From NCBI GenBank assembly GCA_009911185.1, contig QXWW01000011.1, forward strand, positions 1 to 64,000: a stretch of DNA of 64,000 nt, given 5' to 3'. The stretch's first letter is position 1. The number at the start of each line of letters is the position of its first letter. Below are positions 36,273-45,101 of the stretch, piece after piece. Made by a program: the position numbers and the translations under genes. The notes under the pieces were generated by a model that made no database searches, was not told the DNA's origin, and saw only the letters and a list, made by a program, of their open reading frames with translations. Source of the DNA: Lachnospiraceae bacterium (GTDB taxonomy: Bacteria; Bacillota; Clostridia; Lachnospirales; Lachnospiraceae).

Positions 36273-38852
36273 ATGAAAGAAGGGCAAAATAGAAGCAGAA
36301 AGGACAGAGGGATTTCGCTGCTTGTTTCTATTATATTAGTTTTTTGCATATTGGGGGCTGTCGTATTCGCTGTTTCCAGGAAAATAGCGGTAGAAATGTC
36401 TGAATCCGCAATTCAAAATCTCAGTGAAAGCCTGGATCTGATAAAATGCACCATAGAGGCAATTTTAAAAAACGAGGCGGATTTTCAGAAGCTGGTGGCT
36501 CAAAAAGTTGCTATGGCCCAAAATCCGGAAGAATATATTCTGGATTATGAGAAAAATCAGACGATGGTGAAAATGTCTTTGATTTTAAAAGGGAAGAAGC
36601 AGGGGATTTCAAATAGTGGCGAAGTGTTTTCTGAAGAAGAGCTGGATTTTTCGGAAGGCGGGACGGTTGACGAACTGTTGATATCCCAGTCTTATGTCAA
36701 TTATATGGGAACCTGGGCGTACACCATGAAATGTCCCGTAATAAGGGAGGGGGAAGAAATAGCGTCTTTGTATGTTGAATATACTTACGACTATCTTGAC
36801 AAGTCTCTGCCCAATGGATTTTATAATAAACAGGCGATGCTCTATATTATGGATACCGAAAGTGAGAAGCTTGTCTTAAAGCCCAAAGGAATGGGACAGC
36901 GGAGCGCCGGGCATTTAAACCTGAAGGATTTTTATCATGCCAATGATATTGATGACGCCGAGCTGCGGAGAGAAGTTGATAAATGCCTGGAAATTGGAGA
37001 GGATATCCTATTTTATCATGATATTCGCAAGCAGGAATCCCTGAATTATATGTGGGCGGTGAATGGCGGTACGATCTATTTGATTGGGTATGTACCGATA
37101 GACGCGATTCTGCAGGAGGGAAGGAGTGTAAACCAAAATATTCTCATTGTTGTGACTGTGATGCTGGTAGCCTTTTTCCTGTGCTGTCTGCTCTATTATT
37201 TTAATCAGAGGCAGCAGATTAAAGTTCGAAAAGAACGGGAAAAGGAACGGGAGCTTCACAATAAACAGCTTGCAGAAGCATTGCAGGCGGCGCAGATCGC
37301 CAGTAATTCAAAAACGATGTTTCTTTCCAATATGTCGCATGATATCCGCACGCCGATGAATGCAGTCCTTGGTTTTACCGCGTTACTTGCCATGGATGCG
37401 GAGAATCCGGTTAAAGTCAGGGAATATACCAGGAAAATTACGGCCTCCGGTCAGCATCTTTTGAGTCTTATCAATGATGTTCTGGACGTGTCTAAGATTG
37501 AAAGCGGGAAGGTCGTTTTGAACGTAGAGGAATTTACGCTGAATGATTTAGTATCCTCCGTAGACGCTATTATCCGTCCTATGGCAGACGGCAGGGGACA
37601 GAATTTTCATGTGGAAGTGACGGGAATTAAACACGAATACCTGCTGGGTGATGAAACCAGAATTAACCAGATTCTGATCAATCTGCTCTCGAATGCGGTA
37701 AAATATACGCAGGAGAAGGGCAACATCTGGTTTCGTTTGGTAGGGCTTAAGCAGCGTTCCTCTCAGTATGAACATATTCGCATTGAAGTAGAAGATGATG
37801 GCTATGGAATGACGCCAGAGTATTTGGAGACTATTTTTGATGCGTTTACCAGGGCAGAGAACAGTACAACCAATAAAGTGCAGGGCACAGGACTGGGCAT
37901 GGCGATTACGAAAAATATCGTGGAACTTATGGGCGGAACCATAGATGTTTCCAGCGAGGTGGGAAAAGGAAGCATTTTTAAGGTGGAACTGGAATTGCGC
38001 GTACCGGAAGGACAAACAGATAAGCGGTTTTGGAGAGAGCATGGAATAACAAGAATCCTTGTTGCAGATGGAGAAAATGAGACATGTGAGAATATCCGGA
38101 TGCTGATGAAGGAAACCGGGGTTCTTACAGACATAGCCAGGAACCTTAAGGAGGCTGTAAAAATAATAGAGGAACACGGCGGTGAAAATTATGATCTCAT
38201 TATTATGGAATGGAATATGGCGGAGATGGGAGGCGGCGTAGCAGCAAGAAGGTTACGCGAACGAATATCTGACAAGATTCCAATTCTTTTTTTGGCCTCC
38301 TATGAGGAAGCGGGAATCGAAGAAACTTTTGAACTGGAGCATACGGCGGTCCTCACAAAGCCATTTTTTGTATCTGCATTGAAGGAAAAAATTTCAGAGC
38401 TGCAGAGCAGTAAAGAGGAAAAGGCAGAAGCTGAAAAAGAAATCTGCAGCAGTCTGGAAGGTCTGCATTTTCTGGCGGCGGAAGACAATGAGATTAATGC
38501 GGAGATTTTAGCTGAAATTCTGGAAATGGAAGGGGCAGACTGTGAAATTGCAGAAAACGGAAAATTGGCGGTGGAACGTTTTGAGCGGGCGGCAGAAGGG
38601 GAATTTGACGCAATTTTAATGGATGTGCAGATGCCAGTCATGAACGGCTATGAGGCTACAAGGGCGATCCGTTCATTAAAACGCAGCGACGCCGCAAAAA
38701 TTCCAATTATAGCGATGACGGCAAACGCCTTTGCCGAAGATGAAAAAGAGGCGCTGGCAGCAGGAATGGACGTGCACATGGCAAAGCCGATCGACATAGA
38801 GTTGTTAAAGAAGACCATAGGCGAATATGTTCAGAGAAGGGAAGAAAGATGA
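36273..38852 (+). CDS. Hybrid sensor histidine kinase with two receiver domains
   Basis: The protein of about 859 residues senses outside the cell and signals by phosphotransfer. Two membrane helices (about residues 15-35 and 290-312) enclose a 255-residue external sensor. Then come HisKA (H in FLSNMSHDIRTPMN, near residue 356), an ATPase domain (DGYGM, GTGLGMAITKN), and two receivers. The first receiver has Glu instead of the phospho-acceptor Asp (LIIMEWNMAEM, near 646); the second is normal (LMDVQMPVMNG, Asp near 784). GGAG favours ATG 36273 over 36261. The stop overlaps the start of a solute-binding lipoprotein, a likely sensing partner. No DNA-binding output domain is present. Confidence 0.92.
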   Translation: MKEGQNRSRKDRGISLLVSIILVFCILGAVVFAVSRKIAVEMSESAIQNLSESLDLIKCTIEAILKNEADFQKLVAQKVAMAQNPEEYILDYEKNQTMVKMSLILKGKKQGISNSGEVFSEEELDFSEGGTVDELLISQSYVNYMGTWAYTMKCPVIREGEEIASLYVEYTYDYLDKSLPNGFYNKQAMLYIMDTESEKLVLKPKGMGQRSAGHLNLKDFYHANDIDDAELRREVDKCLEIGEDILFYHDIRKQESLNYMWAVNGGTIYLIGYVPIDAILQEGRSVNQNILIVVTVMLVAFFLCCLLYYFNQRQQIKVRKEREKERELHNKQLAEALQAAQIASNSKTMFLSNMSHDIRTPMNAVLGFTALLAMDAENPVKVREYTRKITASGQHLLSLINDVLDVSKIESGKVVLNVEEFTLNDLVSSVDAIIRPMADGRGQNFHVEVTGIKHEYLLGDETRINQILINLLSNAVKYTQEKGNIWFRLVGLKQRSSQYEHIRIEVEDDGYGMTPEYLETIFDAFTRAENSTTNKVQGTGLGMAITKNIVELMGGTIDVSSEVGKGSIFKVELELRVPEGQTDKRFWREHGITRILVADGENETCENIRMLMKETGVLTDIARNLKEAVKIIEEHGGENYDLIIMEWNMAEMGGGVAARRLRERISDKIPILFLASYEEAGIEETFELEHTAVLTKPFFVSALKEKISELQSSKEEKAEAEKEICSSLEGLHFLAAEDNEINAEILAEILEMEGADCEIAENGKLAVERFERAAEGEFDAILMDVQMPVMNGYEATRAIRSLKRSDAAKIPIIAMTANAFAEDEKEALAAGMDVHMAKPIDIELLKKTIGEYVQRREER

Positions 38853-40171
38853 AAAAAGTCAGAAAAAATACTTTCAAAAGAATAACGACAGTCTGTTTGG
38901 CGACAATAGCGGCATTGACCCTGGCGGCATGCGGAAGCAGGCAGGATCCGGGAAAAAACCTGCTGGAAGCGGAGGAAGAAGACGAACGAATTGTGAATTT
39001 GTTCAGCCCGATGGAAAAGACGAATCCCGATGTTGAAAATTTAGCGAGGAGCGCTTTTGACCAGACAGTACTTATGGCAGAAGATAAACTGGGAGTGAAA
39101 GTGGCGTACCGGACCTATACGGCGGAAGATTATCAGGATAAAACGTATGACGACGTGACGCTGGAACGGGTAAATAGTAATATGGATGATTTATATATGC
39201 TGAATCCGGATACTCTTCAGACTTTGGGGGAAGAAGGAAAGCTTGCAGATTTATCGGAACTTGCGTGCGTGCAAAATTTGCGGGAAATCGTGAAGACAGC
39301 AAACACCGTAAATGGAAAATTGGTGGCAATTCCCCAGGAAGTTGTGGCGTATGGTCTGTTTGTCAATAAAGATATGTTTGACGAATATAATCTACAGCTG
39401 CCGGAGACGCCAGAGGAATTTTTAGAGTGCTGTAAAGTATTTAAAGATCATGGCATTGAGACGCCGGTTGGCGCCAACCGCTGGTGGCTGGAAACTTTTG
39501 TATTTGCTCAGGCGTATGTGGATTTGTATAATGGAGGGAATACGGAGTCTGAAATTGCCAAACTTAATAGCGGAGAGAGTAAATACAGCGACTATATGCG
39601 CGCCGGATTTGAATTTCTTCAGAAAATGATAGACGAAGGTTATGTGGATGCGGAAAATGCTTATGTCAGCGAGGCCATTGATGGAGAAGGGCCTGATTTT
39701 CTGGCGCAGAAGACCCCGATAGTGATGGCGTACTGGGGGGCGGCAAATACGGAGACGGCTTATGGAAATCCGGATTTTAATCTTCAGGTTATCGGTTTTC
39801 CCAGCAGCCGGGGACAAATGCCAGTGGTTTCTATCACGGGATTTGGCGTTGGCGCTGATGCGGAACATTTTCAGGATGCCAAGGATTTGTTGGAGGTAGT
39901 ACTTTCTGATGAGGCGTTGGAAGTTTATACACGCACAAATAAGGTTATTTCACCTTCAAAAAATGTTCAAGTGGATTGTATTAAAGCCTTAAAACCTTTG
40001 AATGATAAGATTGAAGAGAATGTTTACGTTCTGGCTTCCAATGCCGGGCTGAAAGTAGAACAGTGGGGCAATACCTGCCAGATCGTAAGGAAATTATTAA
40101 GCGGATCCACCGTAGATGAATGTATGGCGGAGTTTGACAGGCTGCAGGAGGAATCGCTGGAAAATCCGTGA
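38849..40171 (+). CDS. Extracellular solute-binding lipoprotein (family 1)
   Basis: The 440-residue protein has a lipoprotein signal (TLAACGSRQ; Cys near residue 28) and the fold of family 1 ABC solute-binding proteins, with NKDMFDEYNLQLPETPEEF, VVSITGFGVGADAEHFQDAK and DEALEVYTRTNKVISPSKN. These usually bind sugars or peptides. No permease or ATPase gene is nearby. Instead its start overlaps the hybrid kinase stop by 4 bp, so it is made together with the kinase and most likely presents its ligand to the kinase's external domain. The ligand cannot be read from the sequence. Confidence 0.9.
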   Translation: MKKVRKNTFKRITTVCLATIAALTLAACGSRQDPGKNLLEAEEEDERIVNLFSPMEKTNPDVENLARSAFDQTVLMAEDKLGVKVAYRTYTAEDYQDKTYDDVTLERVNSNMDDLYMLNPDTLQTLGEEGKLADLSELACVQNLREIVKTANTVNGKLVAIPQEVVAYGLFVNKDMFDEYNLQLPETPEEFLECCKVFKDHGIETPVGANRWWLETFVFAQAYVDLYNGGNTESEIAKLNSGESKYSDYMRAGFEFLQKMIDEGYVDAENAYVSEAIDGEGPDFLAQKTPIVMAYWGAANTETAYGNPDFNLQVIGFPSSRGQMPVVSITGFGVGADAEHFQDAKDLLEVVLSDEALEVYTRTNKVISPSKNVQVDCIKALKPLNDKIEENVYVLASNAGLKVEQWGNTCQIVRKLLSGSTVDECMAEFDRLQEESLENP

Positions 40172-40367
40172 TAAAGCGGCTGGTCGAAAGGTGCCGGAGT
40201 GTTTCGGATGGTATTTGCGGTGTTTCGTTCAAAGAATGGAATGCCGTATGTTTTGATGGTACAAACTGAGAGATGTTAAAAAAACGGGCGAAACTGTAAA
40301 GCTGTCTTGGTAGTGCTCTGTTTGTGAAAATACTATAATGGGTATATCATATTCAGGAGGTCATGCT

Positions 40368-40829
40368 ATGAGTTTGGGAAATCATTTATTTCAGGCGCGC
40401 AGGAAAAAGGGACTGTCCCAGGAAGAAGTTGCGGAAAGGCTGGGTATCAGCAGACAAACGGTTTCAAAATGGGAAACGGATGAGACTCTGCCAGATATCT
40501 GCCAGTCGAAAAGGCTTGCAGTTTTATATGGACTGTCACTGGATGAGCTGGTGGAGTTTGACGTCGGTATCAAAGAGATACAGGAAGTGATTGATAGTAC
40601 GAGTGAAGAAGCATCGGATAAAATAGACTGGACAAAGGCATGGAGCAAAAAGTACCCGGTGCTTGCCCGGTATCAGGGAGAGATAGATACGGTCTGTTAT
40701 ATGGAAAAACTGGAGAAGATGCTAGATGATTTGCAAAGGAAATCCGGATATAATGGATTGGATTCGTTTCTTGTTCTCAAGGATATTCTGGCTTTGGTCT
40801 GGAAAAACAGGGAGAAAAGCAGTCAATAG
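40368..40829 (+). CDS. XRE-family helix-turn-helix regulator
   Basis: The 153-residue product has an N-terminal HTH_3 domain (LFQARRKKGLSQEEVAERLG, ISRQTVSKWETDETLPD) and a C-terminal helical region without recognised motif. AGGAGG stands 8 bases before ATG 40368; a TATAAT -10 box lies at 40334-40339, giving a leader of about 25 nt. The frame is open to 40338 without a ribosome site. The target is unknown; no partner gene is adjacent. Confidence 0.88.
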   Translation: MSLGNHLFQARRKKGLSQEEVAERLGISRQTVSKWETDETLPDICQSKRLAVLYGLSLDELVEFDVGIKEIQEVIDSTSEEASDKIDWTKAWSKKYPVLARYQGEIDTVCYMEKLEKMLDDLQRKSGYNGLDSFLVLKDILALVWKNREKSSQ

Positions 40830-41141
40830 TTTAGCAATATCATTATATCGTGTAAAGCATCCGTTATAAGCGAAGGCGTTTATGAGGAGAATGTTTTCTA
40901 TATGCAGTGAGCGTAGTTCCTGATAACGTTACAGGAACTACAGGCTCATCCGCTGTAAAGCGTGTGGATATGGAAGCAGCGCCGGATACAAAAGGCAGGC
41001 GGTGTGCGCATGTTTCGTCTATGGTTTTTAGACAGGATTGGTACCGCCGTACATAAACTGAGAGTGTCATGCTATCATCTGTTTTGCTGATTTCATGACA
41101 CTCTCTTTGTTCTTCAGGAAGAACATAGTTAAGATTACCTG
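40830..41141. other. Gene-free region with a perfect inverted repeat
   Basis: No supported gene is present. GTAGTTCCTG (40913-40922) and CAGGAACTAC (40932-40941) form a perfect 10-bp stem with a 9-nt loop, extended by AGC/GCT outside, and without a T-tract. A minus-strand frame of 68 codons covers the stretch but lacks a ribosome site and a family match. Confidence 0.4.
41060..41113 (+). terminator. Terminator between convergent genes
   Basis: A perfect 12-bp stem GAGAGTGTCATG/CATGACACTCTC (41060-41071 with 41094-41105) closes a 22-nt loop and is followed by TTTGTTCTT. It lies between the XRE gene and the convergent DUF4190 gene. Confidence 0.65.
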
Positions 41142-41534
41142 TTACAGCGAATGAAGGTCGTAAGATTTATATAAGTCGTAGGGATCGTAATTGTTCGGAT
41201 ACCCTGACTGTTCCATCAAATCTTCGATATATTCCAGATATCCTTCCATACCGCCAAATCGGGCGAATAAGATATAGAGACCGTAGATGAGGAATAAAAT
41301 ACCGCAGATAATACTGATAATTCCCAAAATCAAACCTGCTTTGCCATAACCATTGGTGGTCATTTCTCCGCCCCGGGACAAAAGCGCGAAGATTATTGCC
41401 AGAGAGCCAAAAATAATTGCCGGATAAATACAGCAGCTCATCACCAGACCGGCAATTCCTAAAACCATGGATGCGATTGCCATACTTGAAGAACGTTTGT
41501 CTATGTAAGATGTATTCATTTCTTTGTACTGCAT
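41142..41534 (-). CDS. DUF4190-type small membrane protein
   Basis: The 130-residue protein has a short polar N terminus, then two membrane helices (residues 18-43 and 58-88: SSMAIASMVLGIAGLVMSCC and GKAGLILGIISIICGILFLI), and an acidic, Tyr-rich tail. This fits the DUF4190 family, of unknown function. I chose ATG 41534, preceded by AGGAGGG; the frame is open to 41639 but would add a non-family N terminus. It is a single gene. Confidence 0.8.
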   Translation of the reverse strand: MQYKEMNTSYIDKRSSSMAIASMVLGIAGLVMSCCIYPAIIFGSLAIIFALLSRGGEMTTNGYGKAGLILGIISIICGILFLIYGLYILFARFGGMEGYLEYIEDLMEQSGYPNNYDPYDLYKSYDLHSL

Positions 41535-41639
41535 AAGAAACCCTCCTGATTTTTTAATTTCATTGTAGCATGAGTACGGTAAAAAGACAAATATATTTTC
41601 GTATGTTGTACGGTCTGGAGTATATTCGGGTAAAATCAC

Positions 41640-42228
41640 ACAGGATATTTGTTTTTCTGTAAGGTGATTTTAGACGATATAGCGGTGTCTGTGGCCCCAA
41701 ATTCAACATGGCAGATAGACAAATGGATTTGTTTTCATAGAATCCAGACCGTACTATGGATGTGGAATGCTGATAAATTGCGGAATAGGAGATAGTTGTG
41801 AACTGGGCTTATGTCAATACCTGGCTAATAAGCAGAAAGGTTATGCGGAACTTTATCCCGTTTTACCGGAATGCCGCTTCTGCAGGTTCCTGATTTAGCG
41901 GTGTTGCTTTCTTGTATCATCGTATCGTATTTAGAAAATTATTTAATGGTAAATCGAAGAAGCATATACAAAGCACATGAAAACAATGTGAATAAATCTC
42001 TCGTTTCTTGTGATAAAACCGTGTTGTCTGCCTTTTCACCAAGCAGAGAATGCGTGGTGAAAAGGCAGTTATCGGCAGACGTTAGCCTTCCAAAATCAGC
42101 TTCATATAATGTTTAGTTTTGCTCTCAGATGAAAGTATTCTGTATTATATATGGGGAGACGTATATCTGTCAGGTTTTAGAACGCATATTTTTTGAACGT
42201 GAGTGTTATGTAAGTGTATCTTTCTGTT
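41640..42228. other. Gene-free region bordering the R-M system, with inverted repeats
   Basis: No convincing gene is seen; an 81-codon plus-strand frame has no ribosome site. GTACGGTCTGGA (41608-41619) recurs inverted at 41743-41754, 123 bp apart. CTGCCTTTTCACCA (42028-42041) and its exact inverse (42055-42068) form a 14-bp stem with a 13-nt loop. These look like scars of small mobile elements next to the restriction-modification genes. Confidence 0.45.
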
Positions 42229-43041
42229 TTACTTTCTGTAAGAGGTTAGCTGCTGGAAAATATCTGTTCCTAACATTTTCAAAGAAGTGCGTGAAACATC
42301 AAGCATTGTTGCAATCATTTCTTCATCGTTCCAATGTCCGCCTTCACCTCTTGTATAGATGGAAGCGGCTTGTAGCATAATAGTCGTGCCATTGCATTTT
42401 ACAAATCTATTTTTGCAAAGATTTGTATTTATTGGCATACCATAATTTGCAGCAGTTAACCTATCAAGCCTGTTGAGTGTGCCATCATTGTAAACCAGCG
42501 TCACTGTTCTGCCATCCGGTCTTGTAACGGTTACATTCTGCGTTAAGAAGTTAGAACCTTCTAAAAATAAAATATACGGAAAATAGCGTTCGGCTAACAT
42601 GAAATTTGCAATTTCATTCACATTCTTATAGGCTCGCTCGATTGCATTTCCTGCCGCCATGAGGTCTTGATCATTCTTTTTTCCGACGAGCTTTCCCGCT
42701 ATGATATTTTCGATATCTTTTCCTTGATGTTTAGCCTCTGTAACTAAGACCACCCGCCAGTCTCCATTGTCGTCTTTTACTTCAATTATCCCGCCGTCAG
42801 GTTTTATGCGCGCATTTTCGACAAAAAGAGTTTGTCCAAGATAGTTATCTATTTTTTGCAGAGCTTTATTTATTTCTTTTTTTGATAAATCTTTTCGATA
42901 TTGAAGAATTAGCATTGGGAACTCAAACTCAAGTTGTTTCATGACGGCAGTCGAAGTATTAAATACCTCTTTATCGTGAAGCTGCGCATCTTTATGAAAG
43001 ATTGTAATAGGTCCCTGTCCCTCCTTTTGCTGTGTTGTCAA
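42229..43041 (-). CDS. Type II restriction endonuclease, EcoRI/RsrI family
   Basis: The 270-residue product is closely similar to EcoRI, which cuts GAATTC. It keeps the catalytic set P81-D82, E102 and K104 (KPDGGIIEVKDD, VLVTEAKHQGKD), equal to EcoRI 90/91/111/113. It also keeps the recognition residues: N132, E135, R136 in MAAGNAIERAYKN and R191, R194 in LNRLDRLTAANYG, equal to EcoRI 141/144/145/200/203. I therefore predict the same specificity. It lies 38 bp behind its methyltransferase gene on the same strand. The numbering offset of nine is constant, so the alignment has no gaps in this part. Confidence 0.95.
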   Translation of the reverse strand: MTTQQKEGQGPITIFHKDAQLHDKEVFNTSTAVMKQLEFEFPMLILQYRKDLSKKEINKALQKIDNYLGQTLFVENARIKPDGGIIEVKDDNGDWRVVLVTEAKHQGKDIENIIAGKLVGKKNDQDLMAAGNAIERAYKNVNEIANFMLAERYFPYILFLEGSNFLTQNVTVTRPDGRTVTLVYNDGTLNRLDRLTAANYGMPINTNLCKNRFVKCNGTTIMLQAASIYTRGEGGHWNDEEMIATMLDVSRTSLKMLGTDIFQQLTSYRK

Positions 43042-43079
43042 ACGATTTGACTGTCCTTTTTTATAAGTTAAAATCTCCT

Positions 43080-44021
43080 TTATTTTCTTTTTTCAATACT
43101 GCTTAAAAAATCATCTATTGTTTCTACACGCTTGAATTTCGGTTTTTGTCCCAGTTTCTTCATGGAATCAATATGCTTGTTAAAATACTCATTAGACATA
43201 TTATCGCTGTCACATAATAAGCAATGACGCCCTTCTGCGATGCAGGCTCTTCCAACCGTACCGCTACCGGCAAAGAAATCAAGAACAACGGAACCTGGAT
43301 AGGAGAGTGATTTTATCATACGTTCAATGATTTCTAACGGTTTCTGCGTCGGATGTCCAACCCGTTCTTTACTATTTCCGTTAAGCCTTCCAATTTGCCA
43401 TACATTAGTCGGATTCTTGCCTTTTATAGTGTTTTCTGGATTCAGCCTTTTATCTTTCAGTGCTTTTTTTAAATCCTCTTCTGAGTAGGGAACTCTTACC
43501 GAGTCCAAATCGAAATAGTAATCATTTGATTTTACAAGCCAAATAGCTTCTTCGTGTCTGTTTGCAAAATATCGTTGTGCTGACATTCCATTTTTGTAAT
43601 ACCAAATGATAGTATTAACCAATTTGAATTTAGTATGGTGTCTTGTATGATGAATAATATCAATTAAATCGCCTGACTTAGCATCTCTAAACTGGATACC
43701 GCCAAAAATAATTAAACTGCCTGTCTGGGATAATACTCTATATGCCTCATCCAGCCATTTTGCCGCCCATTCGATATAATCTTTATAAATATCCCAACCG
43801 GCAAGTTCAAGATTATAGGGCGGATCCAAACATATCAGTTGAACAGATTCGTCCGGTAATTGTCCTAAAAAATCACAGCAATCCAGAATGTTGAGAATAA
43901 TGACAGACTCATCCGGACTTACAAAATCTTTTGCTGTTTTATGTTTCAATGTATTATTTTTACGTGCCTTATTTAGTGACATAAGTGCATGATTACTATG
44001 AGATTTATTATGAATTGCCAT
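43080..44021 (-). CDS. DNA adenine methyltransferase, M.RsrI type (beta class)
   Basis: The enzyme protects the site cut by the neighbouring EcoRI-like nuclease by N6-adenine methylation. The 313-residue product has the beta-class order: catalytic DPPYNL at residues 66-71 before the AdoMet motif FFAGSGTVG at residues 249-257. The region GMSAQRYFANRHEEAIW and RLNPE...NPTNVW...RVGHPTQKP matches M.RsrI rather than M.EcoRI, which is of a different class. GGAGG precedes the ATG. It is transcribed first, ahead of the nuclease, which lets methylation precede cutting. Confidence 0.93.
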   Translation of the reverse strand: MAIHNKSHSNHALMSLNKARKNNTLKHKTAKDFVSPDESVIILNILDCCDFLGQLPDESVQLICLDPPYNLELAGWDIYKDYIEWAAKWLDEAYRVLSQTGSLIIFGGIQFRDAKSGDLIDIIHHTRHHTKFKLVNTIIWYYKNGMSAQRYFANRHEEAIWLVKSNDYYFDLDSVRVPYSEEDLKKALKDKRLNPENTIKGKNPTNVWQIGRLNGNSKERVGHPTQKPLEIIERMIKSLSYPGSVVLDFFAGSGTVGRACIAEGRHCLLCDSDNMSNEYFNKHIDSMKKLGQKPKFKRVETIDDFLSSIEKRK

Positions 44022-44278
44022 TATTTTCCTCCAAAGTATTGTTTAGCCACATATTTTTAACATTGGAATATTCAATTCTGTTCTTAGTGTTGCTTATACG
44101 CCTGACTCATTCGGCTGCATGTTCTGTTTTGAGTTTTTGGTTATTCATTTCTTTACACAGGTTTTCTTAGCAATCGGGGAAAAATATCTTCCACCTGCCC
44201 GTCAATGTTTATAAGTAGCTTCCGCTGCGTTTAGAAAGCAGATGAAATAAAAACACGCTATCCCCCTCTACCTGGCGA

Positions 44279-44396
44279 GGCTGCTGAAAAAGTCAATTGC
44301 CGAACGGAATCCATACGATATGTAGGCGTTTTACAAAAGTATATTTCTGCATAATGCGCGCAATCTTATATATTTTGGACTTTTTCATTGCCCTTG
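44279..44396. mobile_element. Possible MITE-like remnant
   Basis: GGCTGCTGAAAAAGTCAA at the left end and, reversed, GGGCAATGAAAAAGTCCAA at the right end are imperfect inverted repeats about 80 bp apart; the 10-bp core TGAAAAAGTC is exact (44285-44294 with 44378-44387). No coding capacity lies between. The ends recall those of some transposase families, but I cannot assign one. Confidence 0.35.
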
Positions 44397-44447
44397 TATC
44401 CGGCAGGGAATGGATGATTCTCGTTAAGAGAATAGTTTGTTACGTAA

Positions 44448-44490
44448 AAGTGTGAAAGTGCTTTTTCTTAGAAAAAGCACTTTCACACTT
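44448..44490 (-). terminator. 20-bp perfect hairpin next to tRNA-Gly
   Basis: AAGTGTGAAAGTGCTTTTTC (44448-44467) and its exact inverse (44471-44490) form a 20-bp stem with a 3-nt loop. On the minus strand it lies about 50 bp beyond the tRNA-Gly 3' end and leads into TTTT, so it is probably the tRNA terminator. The unusually perfect stem could also be a mobile-element end. Confidence 0.6.
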
Positions 44491-44537
44491 ACACGAAATG
44501 TACCGTGCCGCTAAACGACCGCGCACACATTATTTTA

Positions 44538-44608
44538 AGCAGATAACGGGAGTCGAACCCGCCTTTCCAGCTTGGGAAGCTGGTGTTCTACCGATGAACC
44601 ATATCTGC
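44538..44608 (-). tRNA. tRNA-Gly (anticodon CCC)
   Basis: On the minus strand the sequence folds as a tRNA: acceptor GCAGATA/TATCTGC, D arm GTTC...GAAC, anticodon stem CCAGC/GCTGG with loop TTCCCAA (anticodon CCC), and T arm CGGGTTCGACTCCCG. CCA is not encoded. It reads GGG glycine codons. It borders the EcoRI-like R-M island. Confidence 0.93.
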
Positions 44609-44810
44609 ATGTTAGTATTATAACAAATTTGAAAAAATTTGCAAGACCTGTATGAATTTTTTTCTAAAAAGCTTATCATGCGCACCCGTTAATATGACAA
44701 AAATATGGATGACAGGAAACTTACACGCGCAGCATTGATACCTAAACAGAGAAAGGAGAATCTTCAAAAGATTCAGACGACGCGGCGCAAGGGAAAATAA
44801 AAGCCTGCAA

Positions 44811-44839
44811 TTTACTTTTGCGCCTAAATATGCTATACT
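44811..44839 (+). promoter_or_regulatory. Likely promoter of ychF
   Basis: TTTACT (44811-44816) and TATACT (44834-44839) are 17 bp apart, with TGC before the -10 box. Transcription from about 44846 would give a leader of some 255 nt before ychF, which contains a possible 31-codon frame (44984-45079) but no recognised riboswitch. Confidence 0.5.
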
Positions 44840-45101
44840 GTCATAAGTGTTCAGGCTCTTTTTGGTAAGGAGCTTTTACTATGTGAAAAGATTTCAGAGG
44901 AAAGATGCACGGGATAAGAAAGGGCCAGAGTTCGGCGCTTCTATGTCGGCAGATTTGGTGACGGAAGATAAAAACGCAGGGAAATGAAGACATTATATCG
45001 TTTTTCAGGAAATGCAGGAAACCGGCACGCAAATTACGGCGGAACCTTGAAGAATGAAAACACTATAAAATCAGGATAAATCAAAGGAGAACATAATAAA
45101 T

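Noticed and set aside
40864-41070. 68-codon minus-strand frame
   Set aside because: No ribosome site, no recognisable domain, and it covers a perfect inverted repeat and part of a terminator.
41871-42116. 81-codon plus-strand frame near the EcoRI-like gene
   Set aside because: No ribosome site; it includes the 14-bp hairpin, and its composition is not protein-like.
44984-45079. 31-codon upstream frame in the ychF leader
   Set aside because: Weak ribosome site and no sign of conservation or regulatory design; too short to support.
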